From the NCBI RefSeq assembly GCF_015058545.1, contig NZ_SVCB01000111.1, positions 1-5,892 on the forward strand: a stretch of DNA of 5,892 bases. Reading direction: 5' to 3'. The notes beneath the pieces are model-generated. The model made no database searches. It was given only the letters and a program-made list of their open reading frames with translations, and was not told where the DNA came from. The stretch comes from Veillonella sp. Its GTDB lineage: Bacteria; Bacillota; Negativicutes; Veillonellales; Veillonellaceae. Both the position numbers and the translations under genes were made by a program. Positions 1 to 5,892 of this stretch are shown here, one piece after another (within the stretch, counting starts at the first letter, position 1; every line of letters begins with the position of its first letter).

Positions 1-2709
1 ATTCGCCCGGCTTACACCTTAGGCGGTACGGGCGGCGGCATTGCGGCCAATGAAGAAGAAATGTACATGATTGCCCTTCGCGGCATCAAACTCAGCCCGA
101 TTCATCAGATCCTCGTAGAACGCTCTGTAGCGGGCTGGAAAGAAGTGGAATACGAAGTTATGCGCGACAGTGCGGACAACTGCATTATCGTATGTAACAT
201 GGAAAATATCGACCCGGTTGGGGTTCACACGGGGGACTCCATCGTTGTGGCACCAAGCCAGACGTTGAACGATATTCAGTACCAAATGCTCCGTACGGCA
301 TCTGTTGACATCATTCGCTACCTTGAAATCGAAGGGGGCTGTAATGTACAGTACGCCTTGGATCCGTACAGCAACCAGTACTATGTAATTGAAGTTAACC
401 CGCGTGTATCCCGTTCATCCGCGTTGGCGTCGAAAGCAACGGGCTATCCGATTGCAAAAGTAGCAGCTAAAGTTGCCCTCGGCATGACTTTGGACAGCAT
501 CACTAATGCCGTAACCGGTGAAACGAAAGCTTGCTTCGAACCATCCCTGGACTATGTGGTAACGAAGTTCCCACGTTGGCCGTTTGAAAAATTCAACTTG
601 GCTGACCGTACCTTGGGTACTCAGATGAAGGCCACCGGTGAAGTTATGGCCATCGACCGCACCTTGGAAGGTTCCCTTTTGAAAGCCATTCGTTCCTTGG
701 AAATCGGCCTCGACCATATTGAGCTCAAAAAGATTGCTCACGAAACACCGGAACAGCTCATCGAACGCCTTCGCTTGGTAGATGATGAACGTATTTACGT
801 AGTGGCTCAGGCTCTGCGCGCGGGCATCAGCGTGGAAAAAATCCACTTTATTACGAAAATCGACATGTTCTTCATCAATAAGATTAAGAATATCGTAACC
901 TTAGAAAAGAAATTGGCGTCCGAAGGGATTACGGAAGACAACCTTCGTCAGGCGAAACGTTACAGCATGCCGGACAAAGTCATTGCTCGCTATGCCAATG
1001 TAACAGCGGACGACGTATTGGCTAAACGTCAGGACATGAAATTATTCCCAACCTATAAATATGTAGATACCTGTGCGGCTGAATTCGAAGCCCATACGCC
1101 ATACTACTACAGTGCCTATGCTATGGAAGACGAAGTAGTGCCTCGTGGTGAAAACAGCGTTATCGTACTCGGTTCCGGTCCGATTCGTATCGGTCAGGGC
1201 GTAGAGTTCGACTATTGCTCCGTGCACTCTTCTTGGGCCCTTCGCAAAGCGGGCAAACAGTCTATTATCATCAATAACAATCCGGAAACAGTAAGTACGG
1301 ACTTTGATACATCGGACAGCTTGTATTTCGAACCACTTACCGTGGAAGATGTTATGGAAGTTATCCGCAAAGAAAATCCAATCGGTGTAATCGCTCAGTT
1401 CGGTGGTCAGACAGCTATTAACTTGGCAGGTCCTCTCGCTGAACGAGGTGTTAAAATCCTCGGTACCTCCGTGGACAGCATCGACATGGCGGAAGACCGT
1501 GAACGCTTTGACGAGCTCCTTGCTGAACTTGGCATTCCGCGTCCGGTAGGGGCCTTGGTAACAAGCCATGAAGAAGCGTTGGCAGCAGCGCAACGTTTAT
1601 CCTATCCGCTCATCGTGCGTCCGTCCTACGTACTCGGCGGTCGTGCCATGGAAATTGTGTACAACGACAAAGAACTTGACGTGTACATGAAAGAAGCGGT
1701 AGTGGCCTCCAAAGACCATCCGGTACTTATCGACCGTTACATGGTAGGCATGGAAGTGGAAGTTGACGCCATCGCCGACGGCGAAGACGTATGTATTCCG
1801 GGTATCATGGAACAGATCGAACGGGCCGGCGTTCACTCCGGTGACTCCATTGCGGTATATCCGGCTCAGCATTTGTCCGAAGAAATTACGAACCAAATCG
1901 TTGATTACACCCAGCGTATTGCCCGCGGTTTGAATGTAAAAGGCATCGTAAACATTCAGTACATCGTGGTTAACGGTGAACTCAATGTTATCGAAGTTAA
2001 CCCGCGTTCCAGCCGTACCGTACCGTTCATCAGTAAAGTTACGGGCATCAACATGATTGAATACGCAACCCGCATTGCCCTTGGTGAAACCATTAAAGGT
2101 ATGGGTTTACCGACAGGCTTAGTACCGGCTAAAGATTATGTAGCCGTTAAAGCGCCGGTATTCTCCTTCTCCAAAATGGGCCTCGTAGAAATCGCTTTGG
2201 GACCTGAAATGAAATCCACCGGTGAAGTTATGGGTATTGGTCGCACCTATTCGGAAGCCTTGTTCAAAGCTATTCATGGCGCCAACATGCGTATTCCTGA
2301 AAAAGGCCATATCCTCATGACCGTAGCGGACCGCGATAAAGAAGAAGCGGCACGTCTTGCCAAAGGCTTTATCGACCTGGGCTACCACATTCAGGCAACC
2401 GGCGGTACGGGCAAATATTTCGAAGAACATGGTATTCCATGTGTTATTGTTAACAAGATTCACGAAGGTCAAAACAACTGTGCCGACTTGCTCTGTCGCG
2501 GTGAAGTTGACTTGATGTTGAACACCTTGACTTACGGTAAACGCCCTGAACGCGAAGGCTTCCAGCTTCGTCGTTTGGCCGTTGAAATGGGCACCCCTTG
2601 CTTGACATCCTTGGATACGGCGCGCGAAGTATTGTGTGTAGTAGCCGGTCGAGCTAATGAAGAAATTAAGATTGAAGTCGAAGCGTTACAAGATTTTGAG
2701 ATGGAGTGA
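1..2709 (+). CDS. carB: Carbamoyl-phosphate synthase large subunit (5' partial)
   Basis: This is the large subunit of carbamoyl-phosphate synthase, which makes carbamoyl phosphate from bicarbonate, ammonia (from glutamine via CarA) and two ATP, for pyrimidine and arginine synthesis in the cytoplasm. The reading frame is open from base 1. The first visible residues (IRPAYTLGGTGGG) align with E. coli CarB near Arg169, so about 167 residues are missing. The 902 visible residues bring the total close to the usual 1,070. Visible parts are the end of the first ATP-grasp half (GVHTGDS at window residues 74-80; metal ligands E131 and N133 in EVNPR), an oligomerisation region (about 230-385), the second ATP-grasp half (GSGPIRIGQG at 391-400, GVHSGDS at 610-616, E665 and N667 in EVNPR) and a C-terminal MGS-like allosteric domain (about 769-902; ATGGTG at 799-804, NKIHEG at 818-823). 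The allosteric domain is where UMP or similar effectors bind in the family. No frameshift is seen. pyrK follows after 8 nt. The identification is near certain. Confidence 0.98.
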   Translation: MRPAYTLGGTGGGIAANEEEMYMIALRGIKLSPIHQILVERSVAGWKEVEYEVMRDSADNCIIVCNMENIDPVGVHTGDSIVVAPSQTLNDIQYQMLRTASVDIIRYLEIEGGCNVQYALDPYSNQYYVIEVNPRVSRSSALASKATGYPIAKVAAKVALGMTLDSITNAVTGETKACFEPSLDYVVTKFPRWPFEKFNLADRTLGTQMKATGEVMAIDRTLEGSLLKAIRSLEIGLDHIELKKIAHETPEQLIERLRLVDDERIYVVAQALRAGISVEKIHFITKIDMFFINKIKNIVTLEKKLASEGITEDNLRQAKRYSMPDKVIARYANVTADDVLAKRQDMKLFPTYKYVDTCAAEFEAHTPYYYSAYAMEDEVVPRGENSVIVLGSGPIRIGQGVEFDYCSVHSSWALRKAGKQSIIINNNPETVSTDFDTSDSLYFEPLTVEDVMEVIRKENPIGVIAQFGGQTAINLAGPLAERGVKILGTSVDSIDMAEDRERFDELLAELGIPRPVGALVTSHEEALAAAQRLSYPLIVRPSYVLGGRAMEIVYNDKELDVYMKEAVVASKDHPVLIDRYMVGMEVEVDAIADGEDVCIPGIMEQIERAGVHSGDSIAVYPAQHLSEEITNQIVDYTQRIARGLNVKGIVNIQYIVVNGELNVIEVNPRSSRTVPFISKVTGINMIEYATRIALGETIKGMGLPTGLVPAKDYVAVKAPVFSFSKMGLVEIALGPEMKSTGEVMGIGRTYSEALFKAIHGANMRIPEKGHILMTVADRDKEEAARLAKGFIDLGYHIQATGGTGKYFEEHGIPCVIVNKIHEGQNNCADLLCRGEVDLMLNTLTYGKRPEREGFQLRRLAVEMGTPCLTSLDTAREVLCVVAGRANEEIKIEVEALQDFEME
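2703..2709 (+). promoter_or_regulatory. Ribosome binding site of pyrK, inside the end of carB
   Basis: GGAGTGA lies 8 nt before the ATG at 2718 and overlaps the last codons and stop of carB. It is a good Shine-Dalgarno match at normal spacing. It supports the ATG at 2718 over the in-frame GTG at 2706, which would sit inside this motif with no useful site upstream. Its position within carB suggests translational coupling. Confidence 0.7.
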
Positions 2710-2717
2710 TACACGCA

Positions 2718-3692
2718 ATGAGCGGTTATGTAGAAATGGCGCGAGTGCTCCGCAATGAGCAAATTGGTGCCGATGTATGGATTATGGATCTGTATGCACC
2801 GAAACAGGCCGCTGAAGCGGAAGTAGGCCAATTTTGTAATGTACGTGTAACCGGCGGCACGGCGCCTTTATTGCGCCGTCCCATCAGTTATGCCGGTTTT
2901 GATAAAATTGAAGGAACCATTACGCTCTTGTATCGCGTAGTGGGGACCGGTACGGACATGATGACGCACCTCAAAGAGGGGGATACCCTCGATTGTTTGG
3001 GACCTTTGGGCAGTCGTTTTGAAATGACCGACAACATGCTCCTCGTGGGCGGCGGTGTGGGCATTGCACCGATGCTCTGTATTGCGTCAAAATTGAACGA
3101 AATTGAAGATACAACTCGTTACACCAATGAAGAAGACGAAACGGTGATTAAACCGGTGGCGGCTAAAAAAGCAACCGTCGTGCTCGGCTTCCGCAATGAA
3201 TCGGAAACCTTCTGGGCCGACTTGTTTAAAGCTTACGACGTGCCGGTCTATGTGACCACCGATGACGGCTCTGTAGGCACGAAAGGGTTCCCGACAGCTA
3301 TCATGCCGGAACTCATTCAGAGTGAACGCGGTGAAGTAGCGCGTCAGTTAACGCCGTTTTTACACGGTGAAGCGGCCGGTGAACATGCGGTAGGCGCTGA
3401 AGTTGCTGCTACTGCTGAGAATGTAGTAGGCACTGAGTCCGAATCCTCTGAAAAGGTGGCCAGCATTGGGTTTACGAGCGTGTTGACTTGCGGTCCGACC
3501 CCGATGATGAAAGGCGTTGCGAAAGTGGCGTCCGAATTCAGCGTGCCTTGCCAGGTATCCCTCGAAGAACGCATGGGTTGCGGTACGGGTGGCTGCTTAG
3601 GTTGCGGCTGTGACGGCCGTGGCGGCAAGCGCTACAAAGTATGTAAGGACGGCCCTGTATTTGCCGCTGAGGAGGTGTTTTTCAATGAGTAA
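2718..3692 (+). CDS. pyrK: Dihydroorotate dehydrogenase B, electron transfer subunit
   Basis: PyrK is the FAD and [2Fe-2S] subunit of class 1B dihydroorotate dehydrogenase. It carries electrons from the FMN of PyrD to NAD+ in a cytoplasmic PyrD2-PyrK2 complex. The 324 residues start ARVLRNEQI-like, as usual for the family. RRPIS (53-57) is the FAD-binding motif, GGGVGIAP (111-118) and CGPTPMM (258-264) are the nucleotide-domain motifs, and C288, C293, C296 and C309 match the four iron-sulfur ligands; C298 is an extra cysteine next to them. The protein ends with the typical CKDGPVF region. It is about 67 residues longer than B. subtilis PyrK (256). The excess falls in two places: a charged stretch around 126-151 and an Ala/Glu/Val-rich stretch around 203-250, just before CGPTPMM. 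The core motifs are intact, so it is probably active. The start at 2718 was chosen for its ribosome binding site. The end overlaps pyrD by 8 nt. Confidence 0.96.
   Translation: MSGYVEMARVLRNEQIGADVWIMDLYAPKQAAEAEVGQFCNVRVTGGTAPLLRRPISYAGFDKIEGTITLLYRVVGTGTDMMTHLKEGDTLDCLGPLGSRFEMTDNMLLVGGGVGIAPMLCIASKLNEIEDTTRYTNEEDETVIKPVAAKKATVVLGFRNESETFWADLFKAYDVPVYVTTDDGSVGTKGFPTAIMPELIQSERGEVARQLTPFLHGEAAGEHAVGAEVAATAENVVGTESESSEKVASIGFTSVLTCGPTPMMKGVAKVASEFSVPCQVSLEERMGCGTGGCLGCGCDGRGGKRYKVCKDGPVFAAEEVFFNE
3387..3436 (+). repeat. Imperfect direct repeat inside the pyrK insert
   Basis: GCGGTAGGCGCTGA (3387-3400) is repeated as GTAGTAGGCACTGA (3423-3436), 11 of 14 bases identical and in the same reading frame. 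They encode AVGAE (224-228) and VVGTE (236-240) in the PyrK low-complexity insert. This suggests, but does not prove, that the insert grew by small duplications. The repeat is short and could be chance in a region rich in Ala, Glu and Val codons. Confidence 0.4.
3669..3677 (+). promoter_or_regulatory. Strong ribosome binding site of pyrD, inside pyrK
   Basis: GAGGAGGTG lies 7 nt before the ATG at 3685, within the last codons of pyrK. It is the best Shine-Dalgarno match near any possible pyrD start. It fixes the start at 3685, so the polar N-terminal extension is translated. The later in-frame ATGs at 3718 and 3775, which would give a more usual length, have no comparable site. Confidence 0.85.
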
Positions 3693-4734
3693 TACCTCAG
3701 AAAAAGAATTACAAGGCATGAACGGTTCTCACAGTGCTGACGCCAATTTGCACGGTGAAAAAGACTATCAGAACATGGATCACAGCAAAGATTTGAACGG
3801 TAAAAAACCGTCTTATAAGGATTTGGCTGTTGAATTCTGCGGGATTAAGATGAAAAATCCGATTGTGGCGGCTTCCGGCACCTTCGGTTTCGTCTTCGAA
3901 TATGCCGATTATCTTGACCTCAGCAACGAAGTGGGCGCCATTTCGGTAAAAGGTTTAACACCGGCACCGCGCAACGGTAATCCGGGCACCCGTATTGCGG
4001 AAACACCGTCCGGTGTACTGAACTGTATCGGTTTGGAAAACCCCGGTGCGGAAGCGTTTGTACGGGATATTTTACCGGAATTAAAACAATACGATGTGCC
4101 GATTTTGGCAAATATTTCGGCAGCCGATGTGGAAGGGTACGCATTCATGGCGAAGACATTGTCCGTGCCGGGCATTGCAGGTCTTGAAGTCAACATCAGC
4201 TGTCCGAACGTTAAAAACGGTGGCATGGTCTTCGGTGTGTGCGCTGAATCGGCGGCGGCCGTTTGCAAAACCGTTCGTGAAAACACGGATTTGCCGGTTA
4301 TCATGAAATTGTCGCCGAACGTAACGGACATCGTAGAAATTGCGACGGCCGTTAAAGAAGCCGGTGCCGACGGCTTATGTCTTATTAACACCTTGCTTGG
4401 TATGGCTATTGATATTAAAACACGTCGTCCCGTACTCGGTAATTTGTACGGCGGTTTATCCGGTCCGGCCGTTAAACCGGTTGCTCTTCGCCTAGTGCAT
4501 CAGGTGGCGCAAGCCATCGACTTGCCGATTATGGGCATGGGCGGCATCATGACGGGCACCGATGCCATCGAATTCATGTTGGCCGGTGCGGATATTGTGT
4601 CCGTCGGCACAGCAACTATGGTGGATCCGTGCGCCATCGGTAACATCGCTCGCGAAATGCATGAGTACTGCGAAGCAAGCGGACTTAGTCATGTGAGTGA
4701 AGTCGTTGGGGCATTGGAACCGTATAGATTTTAA
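3685..4734 (+). CDS. pyrD: Dihydroorotate dehydrogenase B (NAD+), catalytic subunit
   Basis: This FMN subunit oxidises dihydroorotate to orotate, the fourth step of UMP synthesis, with NAD+ as final acceptor through PyrK. The protein has 349 residues. The TIM-barrel fold begins near residue 46 (DLAVEF, then KNPIVAASGTFGF). Family landmarks are K89 in VKG, the NPGTR and ETPSG stretch (99-110), NCIGLENPG (113-121), the catalytic cysteine C173 in NISCPNV (equivalent to Cys135 of Lactococcus PyrDB), KLSPNVTDI (208-216), GGLSGPA (256-262), and the FMN phosphate-binding GMGG (284-287) and VGTA (307-310). Cysteine as the active-site base and the adjacent pyrK place it in class 1B. Residues 1-45 form a polar extension rich in Asn, His, Asp, Lys and Ser that Lactococcus PyrDB (about 311 residues) lacks. 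The usual FGFG motif reads FGFV (67-70). It overlaps pyrK by 8 nt, and a terminator follows 49 nt after the stop codon. Confidence 0.97.
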   Translation: MSNTSEKELQGMNGSHSADANLHGEKDYQNMDHSKDLNGKKPSYKDLAVEFCGIKMKNPIVAASGTFGFVFEYADYLDLSNEVGAISVKGLTPAPRNGNPGTRIAETPSGVLNCIGLENPGAEAFVRDILPELKQYDVPILANISAADVEGYAFMAKTLSVPGIAGLEVNISCPNVKNGGMVFGVCAESAAAVCKTVRENTDLPVIMKLSPNVTDIVEIATAVKEAGADGLCLINTLLGMAIDIKTRRPVLGNLYGGLSGPAVKPVALRLVHQVAQAIDLPIMGMGGIMTGTDAIEFMLAGADIVSVGTATMVDPCAIGNIAREMHEYCEASGLSHVSEVVGALEPYRF

Positions 4735-4782
4735 AAGCTTTAGAAACTTTAAGAGAGTTTGAACTGCATATAGAATGAGTTG

Positions 4783-4815
4783 AAAGGTACGAGGCGAAAG
4801 CCTCGTGCCTTTTTT
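4783..4815 (+). terminator. Intrinsic terminator of the carB-pyrK-pyrD operon
   Basis: The arms GGTACGAGGC (4786-4795) and GCCTCGTGCC (4800-4809) pair over 10 bp with one G-U wobble around a GAAA tetraloop, followed by six T (4810-4815). Three A before the stem can pair with the first T residues. This is a classic strong rho-independent terminator. It separates the pyr operon from the gene downstream. Confidence 0.95.
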
Positions 4816-4879
4816 GCGTTTAAGCGATTATTACAATAATAATTTTGTCCTAAGGCCATTGAGTTTAGCATTGAAAAAT

Positions 4880-4929
4880 ATCTTTCACAAAGATTAAAAG
4901 ATAAACTGATTTTCGGTTTATCTTTTAAT
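4880..4929. repeat. Nested inverted repeats before the ATPase gene; possible operator
   Basis: A perfect 14-bp inverted repeat has arms ATTAAAAGATAAAC (4893-4906) and GTTTATCTTTTAAT (4916-4929) around a 9-nt loop. Its left edge overlaps a smaller perfect palindrome, ATCTTT-CAC-AAAGAT (4880-4894). The hexamer AAAGAT/ATCTTT therefore occurs four times in 46 bp (4880, 4889, 4897, 4920). The right arm lies where the -35 region of the downstream promoter would be, so a repressor or activator site is plausible. It is AT-only apart from single G-C pairs and has no clean T-run, so a terminator role is less likely. Function is inferred. Confidence 0.55.
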
Positions 4930-4936
4930 TGCAGTT

Positions 4937-4945
4937 TGTTATAAT
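4937..4945 (+). promoter_or_regulatory. Extended -10 promoter of the ATPase gene
   Basis: TGTTATAAT is a perfect extended -10 element (TG, one base, then TATAAT at 4940-4945). No good -35 is present at the right distance; TTTATC at 4917-4922 (17-nt spacer) matches TTGACA at only three positions and lies in the inverted repeat arm. The extended -10 could compensate for it. Transcription would start near 4951-4953, giving a leader of only about 16 nt. Confidence 0.7.
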
Positions 4946-4952
4946 GAAGAAA

Positions 4953-4961
4953 AAGGAGGTG
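4953..4961 (+). promoter_or_regulatory. Strong ribosome binding site of the ATPase gene
   Basis: AAGGAGGTG is a near-perfect anti-16S match, with GGAGG ending 8 nt before the ATG at 4968. In-frame TTG (4962) and GTG (4965) codons lie directly upstream of the ATG but are too close to the site, so the ATG is preferred. Confidence 0.85.
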
Positions 4962-4967
4962 TTGGTG

Positions 4968-5892
4968 ATGATTCTGAATTTTGCGATTGAAGGGTTTACG
5001 TCGTTTAATGAGCGTCAAGAAATATCGTTTACAGCGTTCAACAAGCAACGTATAAAAAATACTAAATACGAGGAGAACTATGTATTAGAAAGCCCGTTTA
5101 GGGAGTGCAAATCCACATTGTTCTTTGGAAATAATGCTGTTGGTAAGACCAATATTATCATTGCTTTAGGGTTGTTGATTGATATTATAAAAGTAGGAAG
5201 GTTTCCGGATGATAGATTGTTTAATTGGTATAATAATCAGATGGGGTTTGAGTTGACAGTATCACATGGGAAAGATTTTTATGAATATAAAATAAAAATT
5301 AACAAAGATGGATCTATCGTTAATGAAACATTATGGAAAAACGATAGTAAGATTTTTTTATTTGATTCCAATATTCTAGAAAGTAAGATGTTGGATAATA
5401 AAATCCAAGAAATTTATTCGATTCGTTCGACCTATCCTTTGCTTATTAAACTGAAAGACTTTATTTACGAAGAATATAAAGAGTTTTTAGAAGCAGTTAA
5501 TAAGATTAATGTGGTAGTAGCTAATTACTATGACCTAGACATAAAAGGAATGGGGTATGAGTTTTCGGAACAATCGAAAAAAAAGGTTGAGGAAAATAAA
5601 GATTTAGCTATGGAATTATTGCAACAAGTTGATAGTTCAATTGTCGATATTAGTTTTAAAACACATAATGTTCAAGAAAATACTTATGAGATTTATTTAC
5701 ATAGATATTCTCGAATTGGTAATCAAAAGATTGAGAGAAGCATGCTAGCAGAATCAAGCGGTGTAAAGAAAATTATTGCATTGTTAGCTGAATTATTATC
5801 TATTTATGATGGGGATACTCTAGTTATTGATGAATTTGACTCGTCTATAGGAACACGATCTTTGATGCTTATTTATAATAATATGATTAATA
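4968..5892 (+). CDS. AAA-family (ABC/SMC-like) ATPase, 3' partial; possible anti-phage protein
   Basis: The frame is open for 308 codons and runs off the right edge without a stop. The N-terminus (MILNFAIEGFTSFNERQEIS) is the typical opening strand pair of AAA_15/AAA_21 ATPases. Walker A is GNNAVGKT (54-61). A long, mostly helical, Lys/Glu-rich middle segment (about 150-230) fits the insert between the two ATPase lobes. ESSG (262-265) matches the ABC-type signature, and LVIDEFD (285-291) is Walker B with D288 and catalytic E289. These features show an ATP hydrolase of the overcoming-lysogenization/RecF-like broad group. No transmembrane segment or signal peptide is visible. Family members include AbiLi and RloA, found in phage-defence or restriction loci, usually of about 380-430 residues with a small RloB/AbiLii partner next door. 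That role is inferred from family and AT-rich composition only. The gene has its own promoter and is separate from the pyr operon. Confidence 0.88.
   Translation, partial: MILNFAIEGFTSFNERQEISFTAFNKQRIKNTKYEENYVLESPFRECKSTLFFGNNAVGKTNIIIALGLLIDIIKVGRFPDDRLFNWYNNQMGFELTVSHGKDFYEYKIKINKDGSIVNETLWKNDSKIFLFDSNILESKMLDNKIQEIYSIRSTYPLLIKLKDFIYEEYKEFLEAVNKINVVVANYYDLDIKGMGYEFSEQSKKKVEENKDLAMELLQQVDSSIVDISFKTHNVQENTYEIYLHRYSRIGNQKIERSMLAESSGVKKIIALLAELLSIYDGDTLVIDEFDSSIGTRSLMLIYNNMIN
5127..5150 (+). other. Walker A (P-loop) of the ATPase
   Basis: These bases encode GNNAVGKT, a match to GxxxxGK[ST], preceded by the hydrophobic strand TLFF. The GxNxxGKT form is usual in the RecF/SMC/AAA_15 class of ATPases, which supports that placement over ordinary hexameric AAA+ proteins. 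Confidence 0.92.

Noticed and set aside
220..2010. Repeated motifs within carB (GVHxGDS and EVNPR occur twice)
   Set aside because: This is the ancient internal duplication of the two ATP-grasp halves found in every CarB, not a local repeat.
415..2472. Several 99-183 codon frames on the - strand within carB
   Set aside because: They are antisense to a fully conserved gene, have low-complexity Phe/His/Arg-rich translations, and show no ribosome binding site worth noting.
2706..2717. GTG at 2706 as the pyrK start, overlapping carB
   Set aside because: It lies within the Shine-Dalgarno motif, has no site of its own, and would add four residues that PyrK proteins do not need. ATG 2718 is well placed.
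3610..3684. An in-frame GTG start for pyrD at 3610, adding 25 residues
   Set aside because: It would overlap the pyrK iron-sulfur region by over 80 nt. The very strong GAGGAGGTG site directly before 3685 decides the start.
4832..4845. Small AT-only palindrome ATTATT-AC-AATAAT
   Set aside because: A 6-bp A-T inverted repeat is expected by chance in such AT-rich sequence.
4893..4929. The 14-bp inverted repeat as a second transcription terminator
   Set aside because: The stem is nearly all A-T, the loop is 9 nt and no T-run follows the stem. A strong terminator already lies at 4783-4815. A weak backup role cannot be fully excluded.
4749..5048. 99-codon open frame on the - strand across the intergenic region
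   Set aside because: It spans the terminator, promoter and ribosome binding site and covers the start of the ATPase gene. It has no recognisable domain and is explained by AT-rich sequence.
1..5892. CRISPR arrays, tRNA or rRNA genes, insertion sequence ends, pyr-type attenuator or riboswitch
   Set aside because: No regularly spaced repeats, tRNA-like arms, transposase or matching terminal repeats were seen. Any pyr leader would lie upstream of carA, outside the window.

Overview
This window looks like chromosomal DNA of a bacterium in the broad Firmicutes (Bacillota) group. The evidence is strong AGGAGG-type ribosome binding sites, a two-subunit class 1B dihydroorotate dehydrogenase (PyrK plus PyrD) next to carB, and tight gene packing. 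The protein style and roughly 50% GC of the pyr genes would suit a Negativicute (Veillonella-like family), but that placement is an impression, not a proof.

Positions 1-4734 hold the 3' part of a de novo pyrimidine (UMP) operon, all on the + strand: carB (5' end cut off by the window), pyrK and pyrD. carB and pyrK are separated by 8 nt, and pyrK and pyrD overlap by 8 nt, so translation is probably coupled. CarB makes carbamoyl phosphate. PyrD oxidises dihydroorotate to orotate, and PyrK passes the electrons through FAD and a [2Fe-2S] cluster to NAD+. The operon ends at a strong intrinsic terminator (about 4783-4815). Two unusual points stand out. PyrK is about 67 residues longer than the Bacillus subtilis protein because of two inserts, and PyrD carries a polar N-terminal extension of about 40 residues.

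Positions 4816-4967 are an AT-rich intergenic stretch. It contains a perfect 14-bp inverted repeat, four copies of the hexamer AAAGAT/ATCTTT in 46 bp, a textbook extended -10 promoter (TGTTATAAT) and a strong Shine-Dalgarno sequence.

Positions 4968-5892 are the first 308 codons of a much more AT-rich gene (several sampled lines are 20-32% GC, against 47-55% in carB). It encodes an ABC/SMC-like AAA-family ATPase of the AAA_15/AAA_21 type, with Walker A, a signature-like ESSG motif and Walker B visible. Its C-terminus runs off the right edge. The composition change and protein family suggest an acquired accessory gene, plausibly an anti-phage ATPase of the AbiLi/RloA kind, inserted behind the housekeeping operon. 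The partner gene that would test this lies outside the window.
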